Position numbers and translations under genes: made by a program. Below the pieces are notes generated by a model. It saw nothing but the letters and a program-made list of their open reading frames with translations, made no database searches and was not told the DNA's origin. From Acidobacteriota bacterium (lineage in GTDB: Bacteria; Acidobacteriota; Terriglobia; Terriglobales; Acidobacteriaceae): DNA of 64,000 bases. Below, in pieces: positions 34,909 through 43,978 of this stretch. Numbering within the stretch: position 1 is the first letter of the stretch; every line of letters begins with the position of its first letter. The stretch is taken from assembly GCA_021818105.1 (NCBI GenBank), contig JAKAFB010000003.1, positions 55,289 to 119,288 of the forward strand, written 5' to 3'.

Positions 34909-36714
34909 TCAGCGAAGAAAGAGATTCAGCGCCAGCGCAACCGCGAGAATGGCAGAGGCGAACAGCCATGTTGCCTTTCCAGTCCCGGCGCGCCCAAGGT
35001 CAAAAATTAGATCTTGGACGTTCGATGACGGCAGCGGAGTAGTGAAGAGACTCACCAACACTGCAGTGCCAAGGCTGATGCCGAAGGCAAGATTCGCGAT
35101 CCAAACTCCGGATGCCAGGGAATTGGTGGCTTGCAAGAAAACAGCCATGGCGCCACTTTGCACACTTGGATGCAAATGCGCACTGAACTGGATACAGCTA
35201 AAAACTGCCGCAGTCACTGCCCCCACGAGCACCCCTGCAAATGCCCCGCTGCTGGTGGCGCGTCTCCAGAACACGCCCAGCAACAGCACCGCCAGCAGAG
35301 GAGCATTGACCACCGCAATGACGAAAAGCAGTAGGGGCATCACGCCTTCGGCGCGCGCGAGCACGAGGGCCACGAGGACCGCAACAAGGAGGTGGCCAGC
35401 CGTCATCCAGCGGGCAAGAACTGGGCGCTGCGCATGAGTTGCCTGCTTGCGCGTAAAAAGCGGTTGCAGGTCACAAAGCAAGACCGTGTTGCACGCAGTC
35501 ACATTGGCGGCCATACCGCTGACGAGGCTGGCCAGCAAAGCAGCAAGCGCGAGACCCAGCAGCCCTGCGGGAAGAACGTGCGCCATGATGGTAGGCGTGG
35601 CCGTTTCATAGTTGAGTATCGGGTGGCCCTCTGCATCCAGCAGGATCGTGCCATTTGCAGGATTCAATGTGGCAGGGACGAGGCCGTGCCCGGCCTCTGC
35701 TTCTCTTGAAACAATCGTGGTGTCGTGATAAATCATGCCGCCCTCTTCGCGCACCACTGTGAGAGTGTGCGGCGTAGGCAGTGCCGTGGCCACAAGGCCG
35801 GGCGTGATGAGGAGCAGAGGCACAAGCGTCAGGATGGCCGCAGCAATCAGCAAGGAGTGAGTAGCCCGGGGTTTGCTCTTGGTCGCCAGCGCTACCTGTA
35901 CAACGCGGAAATCTGCGCACCAGTACCCGGCCCCCAATACGAGTCCCAGCCCGAATCCAATGCCAATAAGGTTTAGACCCATGGGGTTCGATCCCACGTG
36001 AACGACGCCTTTCCACAGGTGCGCATGGCCGGCAGGCAGAGCAGAGATGAGTCCACTCCATCCGCCCATCTTCCTGAGGGCGAGCACCGTGAGAGGAAGA
36101 AAAGCCGCAATGAGCAAGAGCAGTTGAAGCGCCTGGTTATAGACTGCGCCGGCAAGGCCTCCTAGCAGGACAACACCCAGCACAAGCAGTCCAGATGCGA
36201 TGATTGTGAAGAGGATGATGCCCCGCACTCCCCAACCCATTGTGTAAAAAATCTGATCCAGCAGATGCAGCGCTAGGACCACTCGGGCCAACACACACAT
36301 GGAAATGGCACTGATGAGCACGGTCATTGCAGCGAAGAGGCCAGCACTCAGCGCGCGGGTTTTGCGGCCAAAGCGCATGCCCAGGAAGTCCGGTATGGTG
36401 CGGGCCTTTGCGTGGGCAAACACGGGTAGCATGACAAGGCCCGCAAAGATGATGGCTGGAAGGGCGCCCACGCTTACGAGATGCACGGTCTGCACACCGT
36501 ACCGCGCTCCCGCTGCTCCCAACGCTATGATGACCGGCAGACCCAGGCTCATGCCCGGAATCGCCAGGCCAGCAATCCAAGCGGGAAGGCCGCGGTTTGC
36601 ATGAAGGAAATCGCCTTCCGTCTTGATGTGTTGTGTGAAGACGGAAGCCAGCGCCAAAGCAATGAATCCGTAGGAGATTAGAATGAGCCAGTCAAAGCGC
36701 GCTAGATTCGCCAC
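34909..36714 (-). CDS. Sodium:solute symporter (SSS family)
   Basis: A 601-residue member of the sodium/solute symporter family with ~13-14 membrane helices. I chose the GTG at 36714, with GGGAG five nt upstream, over a TTG at 36780 that lacks any ribosome site. Typical features are IPGMSLGLP near helix 1-2, IPDFLGMRFGRKTRALSA in the loop and YWCADFRVVQVAL. A soluble ~60-residue insert (from TVVREEGGMIYHD to ILNYETATPT) interrupts the membrane region between two helices. The transported solute is unknown; the neighbouring FucP-type gene hints at sugars but may be independent. Confidence 0.82.
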   Translation of the reverse strand: MANLARFDWLILISYGFIALALASVFTQHIKTEGDFLHANRGLPAWIAGLAIPGMSLGLPVIIALGAAGARYGVQTVHLVSVGALPAIIFAGLVMLPVFAHAKARTIPDFLGMRFGRKTRALSAGLFAAMTVLISAISMCVLARVVLALHLLDQIFYTMGWGVRGIILFTIIASGLLVLGVVLLGGLAGAVYNQALQLLLLIAAFLPLTVLALRKMGGWSGLISALPAGHAHLWKGVVHVGSNPMGLNLIGIGFGLGLVLGAGYWCADFRVVQVALATKSKPRATHSLLIAAAILTLVPLLLITPGLVATALPTPHTLTVVREEGGMIYHDTTIVSREAEAGHGLVPATLNPANGTILLDAEGHPILNYETATPTIMAHVLPAGLLGLALAALLASLVSGMAANVTACNTVLLCDLQPLFTRKQATHAQRPVLARWMTAGHLLVAVLVALVLARAEGVMPLLLFVIAVVNAPLLAVLLLGVFWRRATSSGAFAGVLVGAVTAAVFSCIQFSAHLHPSVQSGAMAVFLQATNSLASGVWIANLAFGISLGTAVLVSLFTTPLPSSNVQDLIFDLGRAGTGKATWLFASAILAVALALNLFLR

Positions 36715-36859
36715 AAAAACTCCCGGGGCTCGATGATGCCCCAAGAGACACTCTACGAAGGGAATCGGATGCGCGTCCAATTAGACGAACGCAACGGCGC
36801 CCTCATGGTATAGCCCGGAGGGCTCCGCAGCGGTTAAGCCTGAATATCTAAGCCGATGC

Positions 36860-38101
36860 TTACCGCGAGGGTTTGTAGCCCCGCGCGCCATAGAAAGTTA
36901 CATAGATATAGCAAATGATGGGAATGATGAACGCGTACTGTATGCCCACTTTGTCAGCCAACGCTCCAAAGGCGACCGGGATGACGGCACCGCCCACGTT
37001 GCCGATGGTAATAACACCGGACCCCTTGCTGGTCAACGGCCCCAGCTCTGCGATGCCGAGCGCGAAGATTGTGGGATACATCACGGAATTGGCCAGCCCG
37101 CACAGGACAAGAGACCAGACCGCAACCTGTCCGCTGACGAACATGGCGATGAACATAAGTATAACGCCGAGCAGGCCGAGGCAGACGAGCATATGATCCG
37201 CCCGGATCCATTTCATGAGGAAGCTGCCAAGGAAGCGGCCGACCATGATGCCGAGGTAGTAGAGAAGAACCATCAAGCCGGCGGTTTCAACATTACTGAT
37301 GCCTTGCTGCTGGCAGAAGCGGATGCCGATTGCGGCCAGGGAGATCTCAACGCCGACATAAAAGAAAATGCCCACCATGCCCAGCACGGTGTGTGAATAC
37401 GTCCAGATGTTGCGTGCCAGTACCGCATCGCCTTCCTTGCCTGGACGGAAGGCCTGGGTGGTGACAATCGCGGGCAGATGCATGAACATGACGGCAAACG
37501 CCAGCACCAGCAGCGCTGCGGCAATGGCCACGTAAGGCCCCTGCAGCATATGGGCCTCACTGGCAGCGGTGGCTCCACTGCCGGAGTGAACCAGAATGAA
37601 TGTTGCCGCAACCCAGGGAGCCAGCGCCGAGGCACCGGAGTTGAAAGCCTGCGCCAGATTCAGACGGGCGGCAGCGCTGTGCTCCGGGCCGAGAATCGAG
37701 ACATAGGGATTCGCTGAAGTTTGCAGGGCACATACTCCCGTGGCCAACACAAAAATTGCGGTCAGCGTAAGTGGAAAACTGACCTGGTTTGCGGCAGGAA
37801 CAAACAGCAGAGCGCCCACCACCATGATGAACAGCGAAATGACCATGGTGCGCTTGTAGCCGACCAATTCGATAAGTTTGCCGCTGGGAACAGAGAAAAC
37901 CAGATAGGCAAGGAACCAAGCTGCCGTGGCCAGCATGGCTGGCCCGTGCGAGAGCTTAAAGACCTCTTCCAGCTTGGCAACCAGTTGGTTATTAAGGCTG
38001 GTAAGAAACCCGAAGATGCCAAAGAGGACGGCAACCGTAATAAACGGGCCGGTATAGTTGGGCGCGCTCTCTGCCGCCGCGGGTGTGGAACGTGTCGCCA
38101 T
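36860..38101 (-). CDS. FucP-type sugar MFS permease
   Basis: A 413-residue major facilitator superfamily sugar permease, closest to the FucP/GluP (fucose, glucose/galactose) subgroup. ATG at 38101 is chosen with a GAGGAAG site upstream. Twelve membrane helices are predicted. The two residues that carry protons in E. coli FucP (Asp46 and Glu135) align to Asn38 (SLNNQL) and Gln127 (ALQTSANPYV), so simple proton coupling through them is not possible. Many Bacteroidota-type homologues also have Gln at the second place. Substrate is likely a hexose; fucose is plausible given the GH29 gene elsewhere in the window. Confidence 0.83.
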   Translation of the reverse strand: MATRSTPAAAESAPNYTGPFITVAVLFGIFGFLTSLNNQLVAKLEEVFKLSHGPAMLATAAWFLAYLVFSVPSGKLIELVGYKRTMVISLFIMVVGALLFVPAANQVSFPLTLTAIFVLATGVCALQTSANPYVSILGPEHSAAARLNLAQAFNSGASALAPWVAATFILVHSGSGATAASEAHMLQGPYVAIAAALLVLAFAVMFMHLPAIVTTQAFRPGKEGDAVLARNIWTYSHTVLGMVGIFFYVGVEISLAAIGIRFCQQQGISNVETAGLMVLLYYLGIMVGRFLGSFLMKWIRADHMLVCLGLLGVILMFIAMFVSGQVAVWSLVLCGLANSVMYPTIFALGIAELGPLTSKGSGVITIGNVGGAVIPVAFGALADKVGIQYAFIIPIICYIYVTFYGARGYKPSR

Positions 38102-38349
38102 GATGAGAAAGCTTCCTCGCTTGGTTCTAGAGATCGACTGGCCTGCGCTGCTCACCTGCCTCGCCAGCGTCCCGGCACTCCTCACGTGCTGTGAGACAGA
38201 AGCGGCGGGTAACGCAGGCGAAAGGCTGGCTGGAAGAGTACAGCAACCACTCTACGCATGGGAAGGAAGCGGCGTCCAGCGGAAAGTGAAAATGTTTACA
38301 AGGCATACGCGCCATGCGTCTCAATTCCATCGGTTTAGACTGGAAATGC

Positions 38350-39399
38350 ATGATTCCAACTCTCGCCTGGACGCCGGAGGGCGTCCGCTTTATCGATCAG
38401 ACCAAGCTTCCGCTTGAAGAGAGCTACGTGCTCGCCACGACCTACGAACAGGTGGCCGACGTGATTGTCACCATGGTGGTGCGCGGTGCGCCGGCCATCG
38501 GTGTCTCCGCTGCATACGGCGTGGCTCTGGGGGCTTTGCGTACAACAGCTTCCACCCCGCAGGAGTTCGCGCCCGAGTTCGAAAGGATCTGTGCGCGGCT
38601 GGCAGGCACACGTCCGACAGCCGTGAACCTGTTCTGGGCCATCGACCGCATGAAGAAGCTCTTCGCGGACCTGCTGGCCCGCGGCACGACACTTGCCCAG
38701 GTGAAGGAACGGCTCCTGTCTGAAGCTCATGCAATCTATGAAGAAGACATTGCGGCGTGCAAGACGATGGGAGCCTTTGGCGGCACACTGCTGCCGGATG
38801 AGGGTGGCGTGCTGACGCATTGCAATGCCGGCGCACTGGCCACCTGCGGCTATGGCACGGCGCTGGGCGTCATCCGCGCGGCAGTCGAGCATGGCAAGAA
38901 GATTCGCGTATACGCTGACGAGACGCGGCCCTTTCTGCAAGGAGCACGCTTGACGGCGTGGGAGCTGATGGAAGACGGCATTGACACGACCGTAATCTGC
39001 GACAACATGGCCGCCAGCCTGATGCGCGCAGGACGCATCAAAGCCGTGGTGGTGGGCGCGGACCGCATTGCCGCGAACGGCGACTTTGCCAACAAGATCG
39101 GCACGTACAACGTGGCGATTCTGGCCAAAGAGCACGGCATCCCATTTTATGTGGCGGCGCCCTGGTCCACGATTGACACAGCCACCCCCACTGGCGATGA
39201 CATCCCAATTGAAGAGCGCTCGCCGGTGGAGGTGACGCACCACGGCGGCAAGCAGCTAACGCCCAACGGCGTGGGCATCTGCAACCCCGCCTTTGACGTG
39301 ACTCCGGCGCGCTACGTGACGGCTATCATCACGGAGCGGGGTGTCCTCCGCGCGCCCTACACCGAATCAATTCGCACAATGGAAGCGATTGCAGTCTAG
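38350..39399 (+). CDS. mtnA: Methylthioribose-1-phosphate isomerase
   Basis: A 349-residue enzyme of the methionine salvage pathway, interconverting 5-methylthioribose-1-phosphate and 5-methylthioribulose-1-phosphate. Motifs: [13 protein letters not shown], catalytic cysteine in [10 protein letters not shown], and the aspartate-bearing [21 protein letters not shown] at 38350 fits the family N-terminus [17 protein letters not shown]. No other salvage gene is near. It diverges from the FucP-type gene. Confidence 0.92.
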   Translation: MIPTLAWTPEGVRFIDQTKLPLEESYVLATTYEQVADVIVTMVVRGAPAIGVSAAYGVALGALRTTASTPQEFAPEFERICARLAGTRPTAVNLFWAIDRMKKLFADLLARGTTLAQVKERLLSEAHAIYEEDIAACKTMGAFGGTLLPDEGGVLTHCNAGALATCGYGTALGVIRAAVEHGKKIRVYADETRPFLQGARLTAWELMEDGIDTTVICDNMAASLMRAGRIKAVVVGADRIAANGDFANKIGTYNVAILAKEHGIPFYVAAPWSTIDTATPTGDDIPIEERSPVEVTHHGGKQLTPNGVGICNPAFDVTPARYVTAIITERGVLRAPYTESIRTMEAIAV

Positions 39400-39422
39400 G
39401 CTAAACCACTACACTGGAAGGA

Positions 39423-39719
39423 GTGGTGCTTCCCCGCTCCTCCATCTTCCGTTTGCGGCAAAGGTCGCTGCTGCGCGCACTGGTGTTGTCCCTTGGCGCG
39501 TTCCTGGTAAGCCTGCGCCTTGCGGGCTTTCCTCACATTGAGAACCTGCACGGCTCGCGCTGGCAATTGGTAGCGCTGGTTGTGGCTCTGTGGGGCATGG
39601 CAGAGACATTCCGCTGCATCAACCGGAAGTGGAGTCTCTACCACGCCGGCATCCTTCTCCTGCTCTACACCGATTTAATGATCCTGGCAATGATTGTGAG
39701 CCTGGCGATTTATCCGTGA
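39423..39719 (+). CDS. Small membrane protein of unknown function
   Basis: A 98-residue hydrophobic protein with about three membrane helices (around residues 17-35, 46-60 and 73-95). It starts with GTG, at 39423 or 39426; the GGAAGGAG ribosome site overlaps, so the exact start is unresolved. I do not recognise the family. It lies 23 bp after mtnA on the same strand and before mscL. Confidence 0.6.
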   Translation: MVLPRSSIFRLRQRSLLRALVLSLGAFLVSLRLAGFPHIENLHGSRWQLVALVVALWGMAETFRCINRKWSLYHAGILLLLYTDLMILAMIVSLAIYP

Positions 39720-39910
39720 GGGAACGGAGTGCAGCCTATTCACCTGTGCGACTGGCAGGCCACCGTGAGCCTTCACAACATTTTGTCTGTTCCATTTCTT
39801 TTGTTCGCGTGTAGCATGGGCTGTGCCCCCGGATGTACCGCGCAACGTCCAGCCGCATTGTGGCCGGCAGCCAGCGGATGGGGCCAACTGAGACGGACAC
39901 GGAGGAAGGG

Positions 39911-40315
39911 ATGCTGAAGGGATTTCGGGATTTTGTTCTTCGCGGAAATGTTGTGGATCTCTCGATCGCGGTGATTCTAGGCGCTGCATTCAACGCCATT
40001 GTCGGCTCTCTGGTGGCCGATGTCTTGAACCCGCTCATTGCCGCAACGGTCGGGAAACCGGACTTCAGCGGCGTCATCCTGCATGTAGGCGGCGGCGCCA
40101 TCAAGGTCGGCAACTTCCTGAACGCAGTGGTCTCATTTCTGATTGTGGCCGCAGTGGTGTATTTTGCCATCGTGCTGCCTATGAACGCATTCATGGCCCG
40201 GATAAAGAAGCCCGAAGCACCGGCAGCGCCCTCCACCAAGACATGCCCTGAGTGCCTCAGCGAGATCCCTGTGGCGGCCAAGCGCTGTGCCCATTGCGCG
40301 CAGCCGGTGGCATAG
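39911..40315 (+). CDS. mscL: Large-conductance mechanosensitive channel with zinc-ribbon tail
   Basis: A 134-residue MscL. The conserved N-terminus MLKGFRDFVLRGNVVDLSIAVILGAAF (read in two parts), the TM1 gate and the TM2 helix are intact, and the ATG at 39911 follows a GGAGG site. MscL opens at high membrane tension to release solutes. The C-terminus, normally a short charged helical bundle, is replaced here by a CPEC-N8-CAHC type zinc-ribbon (CPECLSEIPVAAKRCAHC). Four cysteines in two CxxC pairs suggest a bound zinc in the cytoplasmic tail. M28 peptidase gene follows at ~240 bp. Confidence 0.9.
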   Translation: MLKGFRDFVLRGNVVDLSIAVILGAAFNAIVGSLVADVLNPLIAATVGKPDFSGVILHVGGGAIKVGNFLNAVVSFLIVAAVVYFAIVLPMNAFMARIKKPEAPAAPSTKTCPECLSEIPVAAKRCAHCAQPVA

Positions 40316-40552
40316 GTCATAGCACGCGGGCAATAGGAACCCAATCATGCACCCAGGCTGCTGGTGTAAGCTTGGGCTTATCGCGGAGCGGATGAGATGG
40401 GACGCCGGTGAGGGCTGAACGGCTCGCGCAATAGTTGGCTCGTTCCGGCCAGAATTCCAGCTCCGGCGGCGGAAGTGGGGTGGCTTGACTGCCCCGTTTT
40501 TGTTCCACGCGGCCTTGGGACTCAGATCCCGGCACGCCAAAGGGCTCCGGTT

Positions 40553-42676
40553 ATGCTCACGCACACTCGTTCTTTTCTTCTTCTGGCACTGGTTTCCGGT
40601 TTACAAGCCTCCCATGCAGGCATCCACGCTGCGCCGTTGTCGGTCTTTGGCTATAAGGAGTTCAGCCAGCAGGCCGCGATTGAGGCCAAATTTCTGGCTG
40701 TGCCCAGCGCCAGGCTGGCCGGCCAGGAATTGAAGACCCTCACTGCCGAACCGCACATGGCCTCCACGCCTGGTGACCGCAGAACCGCAGAGTACGTGGC
40801 AAAGGAGTTCCGCGCGGCAGGCCTCGAGACTGAGATCGTACCGTATCGCGTGCTGCTGAACCAGCCCAAGGTGGTGCGGGTGGAAGCACGGGATGCCACA
40901 GGTAATCTGCTGATGAGCGGGCCGACGCGCGAGCATGTGAACGGCGACGCCTACCAGAGCAATCCTGACGTGGTAATGCCCTTCAACGGATCCTCCGGCT
41001 CGGGCGACGTGACGGGCGAAGTGGTCTATGCCAACTACGGGCGCCTCGAGGACTTCAACGAATTGACGGCACGGCACATTGACCTGCACGGCAAGATCAT
41101 CATCGCGCGCTACGGAGCCAACTTCCGCGGCGTAAAGGTGTACCTGGCGGAGCAGCGCGGAGCGGCCGGAATTCTCATCTACTCTGATCCTCAGGATGAC
41201 GGCTACGCCAAGGGCGACGCATATCCCATGGGCCCGTGGCGGCCTGAGACGGGCGTGCAGCGTGGCTCCGTGCAGTACCTCTTCAAGTATCCTGGCGACC
41301 CTGAGACGCCCGGCGTTGCATCCACGCCGAATCTGCCGGACTCGGCGCGCATCTCTCCGGATGGCAACCAGCCGCACATCATCTCCATTCCCATCAGCTA
41401 TAAGGACGCTACGCCCATCCTCAAGGCGCTACAGGGCCCGAGCGTGCCAGAAAGCTGGCAGGGTGCATTGCCCTTCCACTATCACTTTGGGCCCGGTGGC
41501 GTGCGGGTACATCTGGTTTCGCAGCAGGATTACCAGCGGCGGACCATATGGGACGTAATTGGAAAAGTGAAAGGTTCGTCACTCCCGGACGAATGGGTGA
41601 TTGCCGGCAACCACCGCGATGCCTGGGTCTACGGCGCGGTGGACCCCAACAGCGGCACCGCTGTGATGTTGGAAGCCGTCCACGGCGTCGGCACCCTGCT
41701 GCGCGAGGGCTGGAAGCCCAAGCGAACCCTGGTGTTTTGCAGCTGGGATGCTGAGGAGGAGGGCCTGATTGGCTCAACGGAATGGGTGGAGCAGCATGCG
41801 GAGCGGATGCGCCATACCGTGGCATATTTCAACACCGACGTCGGCGTCTCCGGCCCCAACTTTACTGCCTCGGCTGTGCCATCGCTCAAGCAGTTTATAC
41901 GCGAGGTCACGCAGGCGGTACCTAGTCCACTCGGCGGCTCAGTGTACGACGAGTGGCTGCTGAACCGTGCGCGGAATGAGCCGCAGAGTTCGTTAAGCTC
42001 TGCGCAAAAGCCAGTGGAACACGTGCGCATCAACGATTTAGGTTCAGGATCGGACTTCACGCCGTTCCTGCAGCATGCGGGCGTGCCTTCCACAGACGTA
42101 GGCTCCGACGGTCCCTACGGTGTCTACCACTCCACCTTCGACGACTACCAGTGGTTCACGCAGAATGCCGACCCGCACTTTGCCTATCTGCAGGAGATGG
42201 CGCGCGTCTTTGGCCTGGAAGTGGTACGCATGGCCGATGTAGACGTGCTGCCACTTGATTATGTGGCCTATGCGCATGAGGTTGAGTCTTATCTTGCTGC
42301 CGCGCAGAAAAAGGCTGAGGAGGCAGGATATAGTAACGTGAGCTTCACCTCTGCGCAGTCGGCGGCGGCAAGCTTTGCGCATGCAGCAGCGAGGGCTCAT
42401 GCGCTGCAGGAAGCGCCCACGGAAAATCCTGCGCGGTTGAATCAAGCTCTGCGCGACACGGAAAGCGCTTTGCTGTCATCGGCGGGCCTGCCCAATCGCC
42501 CCTGGTACAAGCACACGATTTACGCGCCGGGCGAATACACGGGCTATGCGGCAGTAGTGATTCCGGGCGTGAACGAGGCCCTGGACGCGCACAACGCGGC
42601 GCTGGCGCAGGAGCAGTTAACCGTACTGGCCTTAGCCCTGGAGCGGGCCACGCAAACCCTTGATTCTGCGCGATAA
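40553..42676 (+). CDS. Secreted M28 peptidase (glutamate carboxypeptidase II-like)
   Basis: A 707-residue zinc peptidase of the transferrin-receptor/PSMA subgroup. A signal peptide (MLTHTRSFLLLALVSGLQASHAG) precedes a PA-domain insert and the M28 catalytic domain. Zinc ligands and catalytic acids are visible: His and Asp in GNHRDAWVYGAVDPNSG, the Glu pair in WDAEEEGLIGS, Asp in YFNTDVGV and the final His in VYHSTFDDYQW. The C-terminal dimerisation-like domain closes the family architecture. ATG at 40553 has an AGGG site. Likely a periplasmic or extracellular carboxypeptidase. Confidence 0.88.
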   Translation: MLTHTRSFLLLALVSGLQASHAGIHAAPLSVFGYKEFSQQAAIEAKFLAVPSARLAGQELKTLTAEPHMASTPGDRRTAEYVAKEFRAAGLETEIVPYRVLLNQPKVVRVEARDATGNLLMSGPTREHVNGDAYQSNPDVVMPFNGSSGSGDVTGEVVYANYGRLEDFNELTARHIDLHGKIIIARYGANFRGVKVYLAEQRGAAGILIYSDPQDDGYAKGDAYPMGPWRPETGVQRGSVQYLFKYPGDPETPGVASTPNLPDSARISPDGNQPHIISIPISYKDATPILKALQGPSVPESWQGALPFHYHFGPGGVRVHLVSQQDYQRRTIWDVIGKVKGSSLPDEWVIAGNHRDAWVYGAVDPNSGTAVMLEAVHGVGTLLREGWKPKRTLVFCSWDAEEEGLIGSTEWVEQHAERMRHTVAYFNTDVGVSGPNFTASAVPSLKQFIREVTQAVPSPLGGSVYDEWLLNRARNEPQSSLSSAQKPVEHVRINDLGSGSDFTPFLQHAGVPSTDVGSDGPYGVYHSTFDDYQWFTQNADPHFAYLQEMARVFGLEVVRMADVDVLPLDYVAYAHEVESYLAAAQKKAEEAGYSNVSFTSAQSAAASFAHAAARAHALQEAPTENPARLNQALRDTESALLSSAGLPNRPWYKHTIYAPGEYTGYAAVVIPGVNEALDAHNAALAQEQLTVLALALERATQTLDSAR

Positions 42677-42786
42677 CAACAATGAGCACTTGCAAACCCA
42701 TGCCGGGATGGATTGTGATTCAAATCACACATGATGCTTCGGGTGGTTGACCCTGCCCTTAAGCGCTCGTATCGTTGAGATTGACT

Positions 42787-43290
42787 ATGAAGATTTCCCC
42801 AAACTCCCTGCGGATTGGAATTGCGGTGGCCATCATCGTGGCCACCATTGGCTGGCTCGCGATCTCCGGCGCGCAGGCCAGTAAGAGCTACTACGTGACG
42901 ATCGCGGAGATGAACAGCATGGGCAACAAGGCTTACACGAGCAATCTGCGCGTGGAAGGTTTTGTGAAGCCCGGTTCCATTCAGCAGGATGGCCCACATG
43001 TGACATTCCTGCTGGATGAGTTCGAGAGCCACTCGCCCAAGGCCGCAACGGGTCGCGTGCTGAAGGTGGAGTACAAGGGATCCGAGCCGCCGCCGGACAC
43101 GTTCAAGGATGATTCGCAGGCCCTGGCAATGGGAACATACGGACGCGATGGCGTCTTCCATGCGACGGAATTGCAGGCCAAGTGCGCCAGCAAGTATGCG
43201 CCAAACCAGCCGGGGGCTGCCACCGGAAACGCGCGCACAGCCGCAGCGGTCCCCGCTTCTCCGACAGCCAGCCCATCCGCGACCAACTAA
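42787..43290 (+). CDS. ccmE: CcmE haem chaperone, cysteine-type
   Basis: A 167-residue membrane-anchored protein with an N-terminal transmembrane helix (residues ~9-27) and an OB-fold periplasmic domain. Canonical CcmE binds haem covalently through a histidine in an HxxxY motif. Here the aligned motif is C133-A-S-K-Y137, a CxxxY variant known from some archaea and Deltaproteobacteria with a modified System I. Its alanine- and proline-rich tail is long. ccmA begins 5 bp downstream. ATG at 42787 is preferred to a TTG four codons upstream. Confidence 0.9.
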   Translation: MKISPNSLRIGIAVAIIVATIGWLAISGAQASKSYYVTIAEMNSMGNKAYTSNLRVEGFVKPGSIQQDGPHVTFLLDEFESHSPKAATGRVLKVEYKGSEPPPDTFKDDSQALAMGTYGRDGVFHATELQAKCASKYAPNQPGAATGNARTAAAVPASPTASPSATN

Positions 43291-43294
43291 CCGC

Positions 43295-43978
43295 ATGATG
43301 AAGACAGCCCCCGAGGCGGACCGCTCCAACCACAGTGCACGCCTCGACCAGGTCTCCAAACTCTTTGGGTCCTTCGCCGCACTGCGACAGGTCTCGGTGC
43401 AGCTTGAGGCAGGGCTTTGCTACGTGCTGATTGGCGAAAATGGCGCGGGCAAGTCTACGCTATTGCGCATCCTGGCCGGTTTACTGCGGCCTAGCCACGG
43501 CAAAGTGAAGGTATTCGGCAACCACGATCCTCACGAGGCCCGTGAGCGCATCGGGTACATGAGCCACGCTCCCATGCTGTATGACGAGCTGACCGCGCAG
43601 GAAAACCTGAGCTACTTCGCCAGCCTGTATCCGGGCCGGAACTGCCTTTCTCCCGCGGAGGCACTACGCCAGGTGGGCCTTGACCCGGACCTGAAGCGCC
43701 CGCTGGGATACTTCTCCCAGGGCATGCGGCAACGCACCTCGCTGGCCCGGGTGCTGATGCCCGTGCCTGAGCTGCTCTTGCTGGACGAGCCCTTCTCCAA
43801 CATGGATGTGGAATCAACCCGTCAAATGGTCGAACTGCTCGCCGGTTTCCGCCGGGGTGACCGCACCATTGTCATCACCACGCACCAGCGCGAACTGGCC
43901 GCGCCGATTGCAGACTGGGTGCTCGCCCTGCGCGGGGGCCGCGTGGCATCCTCTGAGCCCGGGAGCCCAACCCTATGA
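43295..43978 (+). CDS. ccmA: CcmA haem-handling ABC ATPase
   Basis: A 227-residue ATPase with Walker A GENGAGKST, signature FSQGMRQR, Walker B LLLLDEPFSNMD and H-loop TTHQREL. With CcmB and CcmC it releases holo-CcmE during c-type cytochrome maturation. ATG at 43295 follows ccmE by 4 bp; a second ATG at 43298 is possible. Its end overlaps the ybaK start codon by 4 bp (ATGA), so translation is coupled. Confidence 0.92.
   Translation: MMKTAPEADRSNHSARLDQVSKLFGSFAALRQVSVQLEAGLCYVLIGENGAGKSTLLRILAGLLRPSHGKVKVFGNHDPHEARERIGYMSHAPMLYDELTAQENLSYFASLYPGRNCLSPAEALRQVGLDPDLKRPLGYFSQGMRQRTSLARVLMPVPELLLLDEPFSNMDVESTRQMVELLAGFRRGDRTIVITTHQRELAAPIADWVLALRGGRVASSEPGSPTL

Noticed and set aside
35985..35994. 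tRNA T-loop-like sequence GGTTCGATCC
   Set aside because: It lies inside the SSS symporter coding sequence, and no acceptor, D or anticodon arms surround it.
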